A stretch of DNA of 64,000 bases from contig NZ_CP102512.1 of NCBI RefSeq assembly GCF_024612015.1, positions 3,286,001 to 3,350,000 on the forward strand, in the 5' to 3' direction. The position numbers and the translations under genes were made by a program. Under the pieces are notes generated by a model. That model saw only the letters and a list, made by a program, of their open reading frames with translations. It was not told the DNA's origin and made no database searches. The stretch comes from Streptomyces sp. CA-210063. GTDB lineage: Bacteria > Actinomycetota > Actinomycetes > Streptomycetales > Streptomycetaceae. This document shows, in pieces, positions 35,241 through 43,864 of this stretch (position 1 is its first letter; every line of letters starts with the position of its first letter).

Positions 35241-35671
35241 CCATCCGCACAGCCGGGGGCGAAAAATCACGGGATACCCACATCGTGCCTGGCTGAATCC
35301 CCCCGCCGTTGCTGAATATCGCTCATCCTCTCGGGGCTTACTTCTCTGCCAAGTTGACGTAAAGTTCGAAGCGGAGCCACAAGATCCATGGCAGATCCGC
35401 ACAGTCGGACACGTGTGATCAGGTGCGTTCGCCCACTGGGCCGCGTGTGCATCACCGCAGGCCCCGCCGGACGCATGCCCGATACATGCTCACCACACCC
35501 ATTCCGGCCCGGAACCTCGCTTGTTTCCCGCCATTTCCACCCCCGAAACCCGCTTTCCGATGTGACTTACACGACGAAGAGCGGGCCCGGCCTGACCTTC
35601 CCGGCCACGGAGGCGTAGCCTTTATTCCCGCTGTCCATCACCTTGTGAAGCGGAAGAGGGCGGTTGCCGCC
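35241..35671. other. Leader and promoter region of kgd
   Basis: About 430 bp without a supported gene. The plus-strand frame of kgd is open from 35423, but the upstream part has poor wobble bias and I take it as untranslated. A locally A+T-richer stretch (35330-35370, ggcttacttctctgccaagttgacgtaaag, TTGACG at about 35354) may hold the promoter. No riboswitch fold was recognised. Confidence 0.4.
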
Positions 35672-38600
35672 GTGTCGCCACAGTCCCCCAGTAACTCGAG
35701 CATCTCGACCGACTCAGACCAAGCGGGTAAGAACCCCGCCGCGGCCTTCGGTCCGAACGAGTGGCTCGTCGACGAGATCTATCAGCAGTACCTCCAGGAC
35801 CCGAATTCGGTAGACCGAGCCTGGTGGGACTTCTTCGCCGACTACAAGCCGGGCGCAGCTGCCGCCCCGGCTCCGGCGGGTGCTGCGGCCACGGGGGCCG
35901 CAGCGACCACCACACCCGCGGCTCCGGCCGCCCCGGCCCAGGCTGCTCCGGCCGCCCCGGCCGCACCCGCTCCGGCGGCCCCGAAGCCCGCCGCCGCGCC
36001 GGCCCCGGCTCCCGCGAAGCCCGCGGCCGCCGCGCCCGCCAAGCCGACGGCTGCCGCCCCGGCGAAGCAGGCCGCGCCCGCCGAGGGCCCGGAGCTGATC
36101 ACGCTGCGCGGCCCCGCCGCCGCGGTCGCGAAGAACATGAACGCCTCCCTGGAGCTGCCCACGGCCACGTCCGTGCGCGCCGTCCCGGTGAAGCTGCTGT
36201 TCGACAACCGCATCGTCATCAACAACCACCTGAAGCGCGCCCGGGGCGGGAAGATCTCCTTCACGCACCTGATCGGCTACGCGATGGTGCAGGCCATCAA
36301 GACGATGCCGTCGATGAACTGGCACTACGCGGAGAAGGACGGGAAGCCCACCCTCGTCAAGCCGCCGCACGTCAACTTCGGCCTCGCCATCGACCTGGTG
36401 AAGCCCAACGGCGACCGCCAGCTGGTCGTCGCGGGCATCAAGAAGGCCGAGACGCTGAACTTCTTCGAGTTCTGGCAGGCCTACGAGGACATCGTCCGCC
36501 GCGCCCGTGACGGCAAGCTGACGATGGACGACTTCACCGGCGTGACGGTCTCCCTGACCAACCCCGGCGGCCTCGGCACCGTCCACTCCGTGCCCCGCCT
36601 GATGCCCGGCCAGTCGGTCATCATGGGCGTCGGCTCCATGGACTACCCGGCCGAGTTCCAGGGCACGTCCCAGGACACCCTCAACAAGCTCGGTATCTCG
36701 AAGGTCATGACCCTGACCTCGACGTACGACCACCGAGTGATCCAGGGTGCCGCCTCCGGCGAGTTCCTGCGGATGGTCGCGAACCGCCTCCTCGGCGAGG
36801 ACGGCTTCTACGACGACATCTTCGAGGCCCTGCGCATCCCCTACGAGCCGGTCCGCTGGCTCAAGGACATCGACGCCAGCCACGACGACGACGTCACGAA
36901 GGCCGCCCGCGTCTTCGAGCTGATCCACTCCTACCGGGTCCGCGGCCACGTCATGGCCGACACCGACCCGCTGGAGTACCGCCAGCGCAAGCACCCCGAC
37001 CTGGACATCACCGAGCACGGGCTCACCCTGTGGGACCTGGAGCGCGAGTTCGCGGTCGGCGGCTTCGCCGGCAAGTCCCTGATGAAGCTCCGCGACATCC
37101 TCGGCGTCCTGCGTGACTCGTACTGCCGTACGACCGGCATCGAGTTCATGCACATCCAGGACCCGAAGCAGCGCAAGTGGATCCAGGACCGCATCGAGCG
37201 CCCGCACACCAAGCCGGAGCGCGAGGAGCAGCTGCGCATCCTGCGCCGGCTGAACGCGGCGGAGGCCTTCGAAACCTTCCTGCAGACGAAGTACGTCGGC
37301 CAGAAGCGCTTCTCGCTCGAAGGCGGCGAGTCGGTCATCCCGCTGCTCGACGCGGTCATCGACAGCGCGGCGGAGTCCCGTCTCGACGAGGTCGTCATCG
37401 GCATGGCCCACCGCGGCCGCCTGAACGTCCTGGCGAACATCGTCGGCAAGTCGTACGCGCAGATCTTCCGGGAGTTCGAGGGCAACCTCGACCCGAAGTC
37501 GATGCACGGCTCCGGCGACGTGAAGTACCACCTGGGCGCCGAGGGCACCTTCACCGGCCTCGACGGCGAGCAGATCAAGGTCAGCCTGGTCGCGAACCCC
37601 TCGCACCTGGAGGCCGTGGACCCGGTCCTGGAAGGCGTCGCGCGCGCCAAGCAGGACATCATCAACAAGGGCGGCACGGACTTCACCGTCCTGCCGGTGG
37701 CCCTCCACGGCGACGCGGCCTTCGCGGGCCAGGGCGTGGTGGCCGAGACCCTGAACATGTCGCAGCTGCGCGGCTACCGCACCGGCGGCACGGTCCACAT
37801 CGTCATCAACAACCAGGTCGGCTTCACGGCGGCTCCCGAGTCGTCGCGCTCCTCGATGTACGCCACCGACGTGGCGCGCATGATCGAGGCCCCGATCTTC
37901 CACGTGAACGGCGACGACCCCGAGGCCGTCGTCCGCGTCGCCCGTCTGGCCTTCGAGTTCCGCCAGGCGTTCAACAAGGACGTGGTGATCGACCTCATCT
38001 GCTACCGCCGCCGCGGTCACAACGAGTCGGACAACCCGGCCTTCACCCAGCCGCTGATGTACGACCTGATCGACAAGAAGCGCTCGGTGCGCAAGCTCTA
38101 CACCGAGTCCCTCATCGGTCGCGGCGACATCACCCTGGAAGAGGCCGAGCAGGCGCTCCAGGACTACCAGGGCCAGCTGGAGAAGGTCTTCACGGAGGTC
38201 CGCGAGGCCACCTCGCAGCCGGCGTCCGGCGAGGTCCACGACCCGCAGGACGGCTTCCCGGTCGCGGTGAACACCGCGATCACGGCGGAGACCGTCAAGC
38301 GCATCGCCGAGTCCCAGGTCAACGTTCCGGACCACATCACCGCCCACCCGCGTCTGCTGCCGCAGCTGCAGCGCCGGGCGGCCATGGTCGAGGACGGCAC
38401 GATCGACTGGGGCATGGGTGAGACCCTCGCGGTCGGCTCCCTCCTCCTGGAGGGCACCCCGGTCCGCCTGGCCGGCCAGGACTCGCAGCGCGGCACCTTC
38501 GGCCAGCGTCACGCGGTGATCATCGACCGTGAGACGGGCGAGGAGTTCACGCCGCTGATGTACCTCTCCGAGGACCAGGCGCGGCTGAACGTCTACAACT

Positions 38601-39451
38601 CCCTTCTCTCCGAGTACGCGGCGATGGGCTTCGAGTACGGCTACTCGCTCGCCCGCCCCGAGTCCCTGGTGATGTGGGAGGCCCAGTTCGGCGACTTCGT
38701 CAACGGCGCCCAGACGGTCGTGGACGAGTTCATCTCGTCGGCGGAGCAGAAGTGGGGCCAGACGTCCGGCGTCACCCTGCTGCTGCCGCACGGCTACGAG
38801 GGCCAGGGCCCGGACCACTCGTCCGCCCGCCCGGAGCGCTTCCTCCAGATGTGCGCGCAGAACAACATGACGGTCGCCATGCCGACCAGCCCGTCGAACT
38901 ACTTCCACCTCCTGCGGTGGCAGGTGCACAACCCGCACCACAAGCCGCTGGTGGTCTTCACCCCGAAGTCGATGCTGCGCCTCAAGGCCGCCGCGTCGAA
39001 GGCGGACGAGTTCACGAGCGGCCAGTTCCGCCCGGTCATCGGCGACGCGTCGGTCGACCCGGCCGCGGTCAAGAAGGTCGTCTTCTGCGCCGGCAAGGTC
39101 TACTACGACCTGGAGGCCGAGCGCCAGAAGCGCGGCGTCACGGACACGGCGATCATCCGCATCGAGCGGCTGTACCCGCTGCCGGGCGCCGAGGTCCAGG
39201 CGGAGGTCAACAAGTACCCCAACGCCGAGAAGTACCTCTGGACCCAGGAGGAGCCGGCGAACCAGGGTGCGTGGCCGTTCATCGCCCTCAACCTGATCGA
39301 CCACCTCGACCTCGCGGTCGGCGCGGAGGTCCCCCACGGCGAGCGCCTGCGTCGCATCTCGCGTCCGCACGGCTCGTCGCCGGCGGTGGGCTCGGCGAAG
39401 CGGCACCAGGCCGAGCAGGAGCAGTTGGTGCGTGAGGTGTTCGAGGCGTAA
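35672..39451 (+). CDS. kgd: Multifunctional 2-oxoglutarate decarboxylase/dehydrogenase E1 with E2-like domain
   Basis: About 1259 residues from the GTG at 35672. Order: E1 N-terminal recognition helix ([20 protein letters not shown], about 18-50), an Ala/Pro/Lys linker (about 62-140), an E2 succinyltransferase-like catalytic domain (about 150-385, with [15 protein letters not shown]), and the ThDP-dependent E1 module (about 420-1259: [27 protein letters not shown], and NNQVGFTA). This is the actinobacterial Kgd/OdhA fusion, which acts in the TCA cycle with lipoylated E2 and E3. The linker replaces a lipoyl domain, as usual. A long terminator follows the gene. Confidence 0.96.
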   Translation: MSPQSPSNSSISTDSDQAGKNPAAAFGPNEWLVDEIYQQYLQDPNSVDRAWWDFFADYKPGAAAAPAPAGAAATGAAATTTPAAPAAPAQAAPAAPAAPAPAAPKPAAAPAPAPAKPAAAAPAKPTAAAPAKQAAPAEGPELITLRGPAAAVAKNMNASLELPTATSVRAVPVKLLFDNRIVINNHLKRARGGKISFTHLIGYAMVQAIKTMPSMNWHYAEKDGKPTLVKPPHVNFGLAIDLVKPNGDRQLVVAGIKKAETLNFFEFWQAYEDIVRRARDGKLTMDDFTGVTVSLTNPGGLGTVHSVPRLMPGQSVIMGVGSMDYPAEFQGTSQDTLNKLGISKVMTLTSTYDHRVIQGAASGEFLRMVANRLLGEDGFYDDIFEALRIPYEPVRWLKDIDASHDDDVTKAARVFELIHSYRVRGHVMADTDPLEYRQRKHPDLDITEHGLTLWDLEREFAVGGFAGKSLMKLRDILGVLRDSYCRTTGIEFMHIQDPKQRKWIQDRIERPHTKPEREEQLRILRRLNAAEAFETFLQTKYVGQKRFSLEGGESVIPLLDAVIDSAAESRLDEVVIGMAHRGRLNVLANIVGKSYAQIFREFEGNLDPKSMHGSGDVKYHLGAEGTFTGLDGEQIKVSLVANPSHLEAVDPVLEGVARAKQDIINKGGTDFTVLPVALHGDAAFAGQGVVAETLNMSQLRGYRTGGTVHIVINNQVGFTAAPESSRSSMYATDVARMIEAPIFHVNGDDPEAVVRVARLAFEFRQAFNKDVVIDLICYRRRGHNESDNPAFTQPLMYDLIDKKRSVRKLYTESLIGRGDITLEEAEQALQDYQGQLEKVFTEVREATSQPASGEVHDPQDGFPVAVNTAITAETVKRIAESQVNVPDHITAHPRLLPQLQRRAAMVEDGTIDWGMGETLAVGSLLLEGTPVRLAGQDSQRGTFGQRHAVIIDRETGEEFTPLMYLSEDQARLNVYNSLLSEYAAMGFEYGYSLARPESLVMWEAQFGDFVNGAQTVVDEFISSAEQKWGQTSGVTLLLPHGYEGQGPDHSSARPERFLQMCAQNNMTVAMPTSPSNYFHLLRWQVHNPHHKPLVVFTPKSMLRLKAAASKADEFTSGQFRPVIGDASVDPAAVKKVVFCAGKVYYDLEAERQKRGVTDTAIIRIERLYPLPGAEVQAEVNKYPNAEKYLWTQEEPANQGAWPFIALNLIDHLDLAVGAEVPHGERLRRISRPHGSSPAVGSAKRHQAEQEQLVREVFEA

Positions 39452-39474
39452 CAGCGCCCGAAGACCGTACGCAA

Positions 39475-39508
39475 CCGGGCCGCACCCCCTCCAGGGGGTG
39501 CGGCCCGG
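39475..39508 (+). terminator. Terminator behind kgd
   Basis: A 16-bp perfect stem (ccgggccgcaccccct with agggggtgcggcccgg) and a 2-base loop, 23 bp after the kgd stop, followed by gtttcccc. Confidence 0.88.
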
Positions 39509-39535
39509 CCGTTTCCCCGCACTTATCCTTGACCC

Positions 39536-39718
39536 ATGTACTTCACGGACCGTGGCATCGAGGAACTGGAGAAGCGGCGCGGCGAGGAGGAGGTCACCTT
39601 TGAGTGGCTGGCCGAGCAGCTGCGGACGTTCGTGGATCTGAATCCGGACTTCGAGGTACCGGTGGAGCGGCTGGCGACGTGGCTGGCGCGGCTGGACGAC
39701 GAGGACGAGGACGAGTAG
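39536..39718 (+). CDS. DUF6104 small acidic protein
   Basis: The 60-residue protein MYFTDRGIEELEKRRGEEEV... ends in an acidic DDEDEDE tail. Its short helical form and position directly behind kgd are conserved in Streptomyces (DUF6104). No function is known. The ATG lies 27 bases behind the kgd terminator, so it has its own transcript or escapes the terminator. It converges on a decayed membrane protein gene. Confidence 0.82.
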   Translation: MYFTDRGIEELEKRRGEEEVTFEWLAEQLRTFVDLNPDFEVPVERLATWLARLDDEDEDE

Positions 39719-39721
39719 CCG

Positions 39722-40233
39722 CCGCGGGCGGGGCTGGTCAGTCGCGAGGGGGGCCAGGTCGTACAGCAGGCCGACGGCGCCGTGGGCGATCAGGAGACCG
39801 CCGGCCACGAGCCAGCCGCCGCTGCGGCGGTACAGGCCCCAGGCGGTGAGCGGTAGGCCCGTGAGGAGTTGGGCGGTAGCCAGGGCGCGGGCACTGGGGG
39901 TGCCGGCCCAGGGGAGCCAGGGGCCGAGGTGGCACCGTTCGACGGCTTCCCGCTCTGCGCGGACGGCTCCGCGCCGGCCGGTCCGTTCGATGCGCTGGAC
40001 GCCGGGCTGGACGCGAGCGACCTCGCGGAGCCGGTCGACGGGTTCGCCCGGGGTGAGGCCGGCGGGGAGCGTTCACTCCCGCGCGGGTGAGGACGGCGAG
40101 GAGGCCCAGCAGGCGGGCGCGGCCGTCCGCCGCCGGGTCGGGCTTCGTGAGGGCGTCCAGCGGCTGCGCGTCGAGGACCGGATCCAGGCCGAAGGACCGG
40201 ATCCAGGCCGAGGCGGGCGGCGAAGTTGCGCAT
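39722..40233 (-). pseudogene. Decayed membrane protein gene with 19-bp duplication
   Basis: Three frames are needed to read one protein. Frame 1 gives the start MRNFAARLGLDPVL (from 40233). A 19-bp tandem duplication (cggcctggatccggtcct repeated, about 40175-40213) then shifts the frame. Frame 2 continues DAQPLDALTKPDPAADGRARLLGLLAVLTRAG. A further one-base shift leads to frame 3, with TLPAGLTPGEPVDRLREVAR and a last part with two hydrophobic stretches (ALATAQLLTGLPLTAWGLY and GGWLVAGGLLIAHGAVGLLY). The stop is not found before the kgd antisense. The original was a small two-helix membrane protein of unknown function. Confidence 0.72.
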
Positions 40234-40268
40234 CGCCTCGTCCTCACCCGTTCACCAGAACGGGTGTC

Positions 40269-40318
40269 TTGACTTTCCGTGACCGCGACATATCGTGAAT
40301 CGTGAAAAACGCGATAGT
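40269..40318 (+). promoter_or_regulatory. Promoter and inverted repeat before the PadR unit
   Basis: A TTGACT box at 40269-40274 with a TATCGT box 16 bases later, and the inverted repeat TATCG (40291-40295) ... CGATA (40312-40316). PadR regulators often repress their own gene through TATCG-type inverted repeats, so this is the likely self-operator. Inference from motif only. Confidence 0.5.
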
Positions 40319-40460
40319 GCGTGGTCCACGGACTCCTCGGTTCCGCAACGCGGCGCCCGCTGGGCCCGCCGACACCTCTCCGGAGGGTTCGGGCGCCGGT
40401 TCGGACGACGGCGGCTCCGGCGGTACGACCGCTCGCACGACCGACAAGAAGGTGCTCTGA
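40302..40460 (+). CDS. Short open frame coupled to the PadR gene
   Basis: A 52-codon frame from GTG 40302 (VKNAIVRGPRTPRFRNAA...) to TGA 40458-40460, ending one base before the PadR ATG. Its product is rich in Gly, Ser, Thr and Asp and ends TTDKKVL. The tight TGA-c-ATG spacing suggests translational coupling, as a leader peptide or the 3' remnant of a lost upstream gene. No ribosome site is clear before the GTG. Not recognised. Confidence 0.35.
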   Translation: MKNAIVRGPRTPRFRNAAPAGPADTSPEGSGAGSDDGGSGGTTARTTDKKVL

Positions 40461-40461
40461 C

Positions 40462-41550
40462 ATGCCTCCCGTCTTCGCCCACGGACGCCTGCGGCTCTAT
40501 CTGCTGAAGCTGCTGGACGAGGCGCCGCGCCACGGCTATGAGGTGATCCGCCTGCTGGAGGAGCGCTTCCAGGGGCTGTACGCCCCCTCGGCCGGCACTG
40601 TCTACCCCCGCCTGGCCAAGCTGGAGGCCGAGGGCCTGGTCACCCACACCACCGAGGGCGGCCGCAAGGTGTACGCGATCACGGACGCGGGCCGCGCCGA
40701 ACTGGCCGACCGCAGCGGCGAGCTGGCCGACCTGGAGCTGGAGATCCGCGAGTCGGTGGCCGAGCTGGCCGCCGAGATCCGGGCCGATGTACGGGGCGCG
40801 GCGGGCGACCTGCGCCGCGAGATGCAGGCGGCGGCCTCCGACGCCCGCAAGGGCAACGGGACGGGTGACGGCGAACAGGGGCCGCTCGGGGAGTACGGCG
40901 ACAAGGAGTCCTGGCGCGCCGCGAAGGAGGAGATGCGACGCGTCAAGCAGGAGTGGAAGGAACAGGCCCGGCGCGCGAAGGACGAGAGCCGACGGGCCCG
41001 CGAGGAGGCCCAGCGCGCCCGCCGCCAGGCCAAGGAGGCTCAGGAGCGGGCCCGCACCCAGGCCCAGGACGAGCTGCAGCGCATCGCCAAGCGGGTTCAG
41101 GACCACGTCCAGGACCACTTCACCCGGGGCGACTGGCCGACCGGGGTGCGTGAGGGACTGACCGAACTGGCCAAGGAGTTCGGCGAGTTCGGGAAGGACT
41201 TCGGAAAGGAGTTCGGCAAGGACTTCGGCTTCGGCCGCACGGGGGCGGAGTCCGGCTCGGGAGCCACCGCCGCGAAGGATGGTGCGGGGGCAGGAGCGGG
41301 CGTCGGGGAGCCCGAGTACACGACCACTCCCGAGGACTTCCCGGCCGACTACGAGCCCGCCTGGGTGCATGAGACCCCCACGGGTGACCCGGCCCGCGAT
41401 CTCGACCGCCTTCTGGACCGCTTCCGCGACGACATCCGCGACGCGGCCCGCGACCACGGCGTCACAGAGGACCAGCTCCGCGACGCCCGCCGCCATCTGT
41501 CGACGGCGGCGGCCCACATCGGAGCGGTGCTGCGGGTACCCAAGGCCTAG
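40462..41550 (+). CDS. PadR family regulator with long charged coiled coil
   Basis: The 362-residue protein has an N-terminal PadR winged helix (about 3-92: GRLRLYLLKLLDEAPRHGYEVIRLLEERFQGLYAPSAGTVYPRLAKLEAEGLV). A long, strongly charged helical region (about 95-235, repeats of RRAREEAQRARRQAKEAQ) follows, then a repeat of EFGKDFGK units (about 237-255), and a C-terminal conserved domain (RDLDRLLDRFRDDIRDAARDHGVTEDQLRDARRHL). PadR proteins usually have about 180 residues, so the coiled-coil middle is an extension typical of a Streptomyces subfamily. It is probably self-regulated through the TATCG repeat upstream. Confidence 0.88.
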   Translation: MPPVFAHGRLRLYLLKLLDEAPRHGYEVIRLLEERFQGLYAPSAGTVYPRLAKLEAEGLVTHTTEGGRKVYAITDAGRAELADRSGELADLELEIRESVAELAAEIRADVRGAAGDLRREMQAAASDARKGNGTGDGEQGPLGEYGDKESWRAAKEEMRRVKQEWKEQARRAKDESRRAREEAQRARRQAKEAQERARTQAQDELQRIAKRVQDHVQDHFTRGDWPTGVREGLTELAKEFGEFGKDFGKEFGKDFGFGRTGAESGSGATAAKDGAGAGAGVGEPEYTTTPEDFPADYEPAWVHETPTGDPARDLDRLLDRFRDDIRDAARDHGVTEDQLRDARRHLSTAAAHIGAVLRVPKA

Positions 41551-41644
41551 CCGAGGTCAGGCGCGGCCATTCCAAGGCCCAGGCCCAGGCCCACGCCTGA
41601 CGCCTGACGCCTGGCTCCTGACGCACGACGCACCCTGGAGCCCC

Positions 41645-42220
41645 TCACCCCGCCTTGGCCTCCCCGGCGCCGTAAAGGACCCGCTCCAGCGCCTCATACG
41701 TCACCCCATGGTCCGCGAGGACCTCGGCCAGGACGCCGGGGCGGGTGGTGAGGGCGAGGAGGAGGTGTTCGTCGCCGATGTGCCGGTCGCGGTGGGCGTG
41801 GGCGGTGCGGAGGGAGCGGGTGAGGACGTCCTTGGCGTCGCGGGTGAAAGGGCGATGGCCCAGGCGGAGCCCCCAGCCATTGCGGTTGCCCTTCCCGCCC
41901 GACTCCAACGCACCCACCCCGTGGGCCTCTTCGACCCGGGAGACGATCTGCGAGAGGTCGATACCGAGGCCGGAGAGGGCGTCCATGTCGGCGCGGGAGA
42001 GACCACCCCGGCGGCGCGCCTCGGCGAGGGCCCGCAGCACGGAGTCCCGGCGGTCGGCCAGCCCCAGCGCGGCCAGGGCGAACGAGGCGCGGCTGGCCTT
42101 GCGGTCCAGCAGCGAGAGAAGAAGGTGCTCTTCGTTCACCTCGTTCGCGTGGGAGCGTTCGGCGTGGTCGACCGCTCCCAGGACCACGGCGCGGGCGTCT
42201 TTCGTAAACCGTTCGAACAT
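41645..42220 (-). CDS. Clp N-domain protein without ATPase module
   Basis: The 191-residue protein (ATG 42220) is made of two Clp N-terminal repeats: FERFTKDARAVVLGAVDHAERSHANEVNEEHLLLSLL (about 2-38) and RPFTRDAKDVLTRSLRTAHAHRDRHIGDEHLLLALTTRPG (about 122-160). It lacks AAA+ modules, so by itself it binds substrates or adaptors and may act with ClpC. The start overlaps the stop of a small HTH gene (ATGA), hence co-translation. Such Clp-N/HTH pairs are common in Streptomyces. Confidence 0.88.
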   Translation of the reverse strand: MFERFTKDARAVVLGAVDHAERSHANEVNEEHLLLSLLDRKASRASFALAALGLADRRDSVLRALAEARRRGGLSRADMDALSGLGIDLSQIVSRVEEAHGVGALESGGKGNRNGWGLRLGHRPFTRDAKDVLTRSLRTAHAHRDRHIGDEHLLLALTTRPGVLAEVLADHGVTYEALERVLYGAGEAKAG

Positions 42221-42429
42221 CAATGCCTCCCGTACTTCTTGTGCACGGCCTGCCTGCTCACTCCGAGTTCGGTGGCGATCTCCTGCCACGACCAGCCCTG
42301 GTTGCGCGCGCTGCGCACCTGCACCGACTCCAGCTGCTCCAGCAGCCTCCGCAGCGCGGCGACGGCCCGCAGCCCGATCCGGGGGTCACGGTCGCCCGCG
42401 CGCTCGGCGAGATCCGTTGCTTCGGTCAT
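42220..42429 (-). CDS. Small helix-turn-helix protein
   Basis: The 69-residue protein ends in a helix-turn-helix: VRSARNQGWSWQEIATELGVSRQAVHKKYG (about 38-67), preceded by a short helix (LRAVAALRRLLEQLE). It is encoded directly before the Clp-N gene with a 4-bp overlap. A direct repeat of gttgacat-type sequence upstream (42440-42480: acgttgacatcgcc, ggttgacataac) could be its binding site. Probably a self-regulating repressor of the pair. Confidence 0.82.
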   Translation of the reverse strand: MTEATDLAERAGDRDPRIGLRAVAALRRLLEQLESVQVRSARNQGWSWQEIATELGVSRQAVHKKYGRH

Positions 42430-42571
42430 GACGTCAACTTACGTTGACATCGCCAGCACGTCAACCCCGGTTGACATAACGGTGGCCGACCCCGAGACAT
42501 GACGACGGCCGACCCGGAGAACCGGGCCGGCCGTCAGGTCGTATCGACAGAATCTGTCAGGGAAGAATCTG

Positions 42572-43549
42572 TCAGGGGTTGGTGAGCACGATCTTGCCGA
42601 ACTGGGAGCCGGACTCCATGCGCTCGAAGCCCTCGCGGGCACGGTCCAGGGGCAGTACCTCGTCGATGACGGGGCGGACACCGGTCGCGGCGCAGAAGGA
42701 GAGGAGGTCCTCCAGTTCGTCCTTGGTGCCCATGGTGGAGCCGACAACCTTGAGTTCGAGGAAGAAGATGCGGGTCAGTTCGGCGTGGGAGGGGCGGTCT
42801 CCGCTGGTGGCGCCCGAGATGACGAGGCTGCCGCCGGGGCGCAGCGACTTCACCGAGTGGGACCAGGTGGCGGCGCCGACCGTCTCGATGACCGCGTCGA
42901 CGCGGTGCGGCAGCCGCGCCCCCGACTCCAGCGCCTCCACCGCGCCCAGTTCCAGGGCCCGCTTCCGCTTGGCCTCGTCCCGGCTGGTGGCGTAGACCCG
43001 CAGACCGGCCGCCTTGCCGAGCACGATCGCGGCGGTGGCGACACCGCCTCCGGCGCCCTGGACGAGGACGGAGTCGCCGGGGCGTACGCCCGCGTTGGTG
43101 AAGAGCATGCGGTACGCCGTCAGCCAGGCGGTGGGCAGGCAGGCGGCCTCTTCGAAGGAGAGTTCGGCAGGCTTGGGGAGCACGTTCCAGGTGGGGACGG
43201 AGACGAGTTCGGCGAAGGTGCCCTGGTAGCGCTCGGTGAGGATCGAGCGGGGTTCCTCGGGGCCGACGCCGTGGCCGGTCTGGCCGATCACCGAGTGCAG
43301 GACGACCTCGTTGCCGTCCTCGTCGACACCGGCGGCGTCACAGCCGAGGATCATGGGCAGCTTGTCCTCCGCGAGGCCGACGCCCCGCAGGGACCACAGG
43401 TCGTGGTGGTTCAGCGAGGCGGCCTTCACCTTGACGGTCGTCCAGCCGGGCCTCGGTTCCGGTGCCGGGCGGTCGCCCAACTCCAGTCCGTTGAGCGGTT
43501 GGTCACGGTCGATGCGGGCGGCATAGGCAGCGAACATGCGCCTGACCAT
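42572..43549 (-). CDS. Zinc-type alcohol dehydrogenase / quinone oxidoreductase (MDR family)
   Basis: The 325-residue protein has the GroES-like N-terminal domain (VKVKAASLNHHDLWSLRGV, LGCDAAGVDEDGNEVV) and a Rossmann domain with VLVQGAGGGVATAAIVLGKAAGLRVYATSRDEAKR (about 155-190). It lacks the structural-zinc cysteines and the catalytic cysteine/histidine set of zinc ADHs (HHDLW in place of the Cys region), so it is probably a zinc-free NADPH oxidoreductase. The start could be the ATG at 43549 or 43537. Next to malic enzyme, separated by a repeat. Confidence 0.85.
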   Translation of the reverse strand: MVRRMFAAYAARIDRDQPLNGLELGDRPAPEPRPGWTTVKVKAASLNHHDLWSLRGVGLAEDKLPMILGCDAAGVDEDGNEVVLHSVIGQTGHGVGPEEPRSILTERYQGTFAELVSVPTWNVLPKPAELSFEEAACLPTAWLTAYRMLFTNAGVRPGDSVLVQGAGGGVATAAIVLGKAAGLRVYATSRDEAKRKRALELGAVEALESGARLPHRVDAVIETVGAATWSHSVKSLRPGGSLVISGATSGDRPSHAELTRIFFLELKVVGSTMGTKDELEDLLSFCAATGVRPVIDEVLPLDRAREGFERMESGSQFGKIVLTNP

Positions 43550-43639
43550 AGGGGGACGCCGGGGGCGATGGAACGGGGGAGCGCTGTGACACGCGTCCCG
43601 TCCTCTCCAGCTCCGCCTTCGAGCTCGGGTGCGAGGGGC

Positions 43640-43800
43640 TGTCCGGCGGGTGCGGGTCGGATGTGGTCGCTCGCGCAGTTCCCCGCGCCCCTTGAAGCGG
43701 GGCGCAGCCCATGCTTTTAAGGGGCGCGGGGAACTGCGCGACCAGCCCCCACCCACCCGCAGACAACCAACCCACCTGGGGGCCTGGGGGCGTAGCCCCC
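43640..43800. repeat. Dispersed GC-rich palindromic repeat, copy 5
   Basis: Left part ctcgcgcagttccccgcgcc, right part ggggcgcggggaactgcgcg, flanked by gcgggtgcgggtc and cacccacccgcag. It fills most of the 315-bp gap between the dehydrogenase and malic enzyme genes, and is the copy most like the long form near 4340. Confidence 0.75.
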
Positions 43801-43864
43801 AGCTTGCGGATGGGACGGGTAGGGGCGGCGGGGGCGAAGAAACCACCCCGCACCGCCCCCGGAG

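Noticed and set aside
34946..35315. Extra small genes within and behind the histidine kinase gene
   Set aside because: They are out-of-frame shadows that end in the dispersed repeat.
35714..39808. Very long open frame (1364 codons) on the minus strand antisense to kgd
   Set aside because: It is a shadow of the high-G+C kgd gene. Its translation is low in complexity (Val, Leu, Arg, Asp, Glu) and matches no family. Only its first 50 or so codons read a real, decayed membrane protein.
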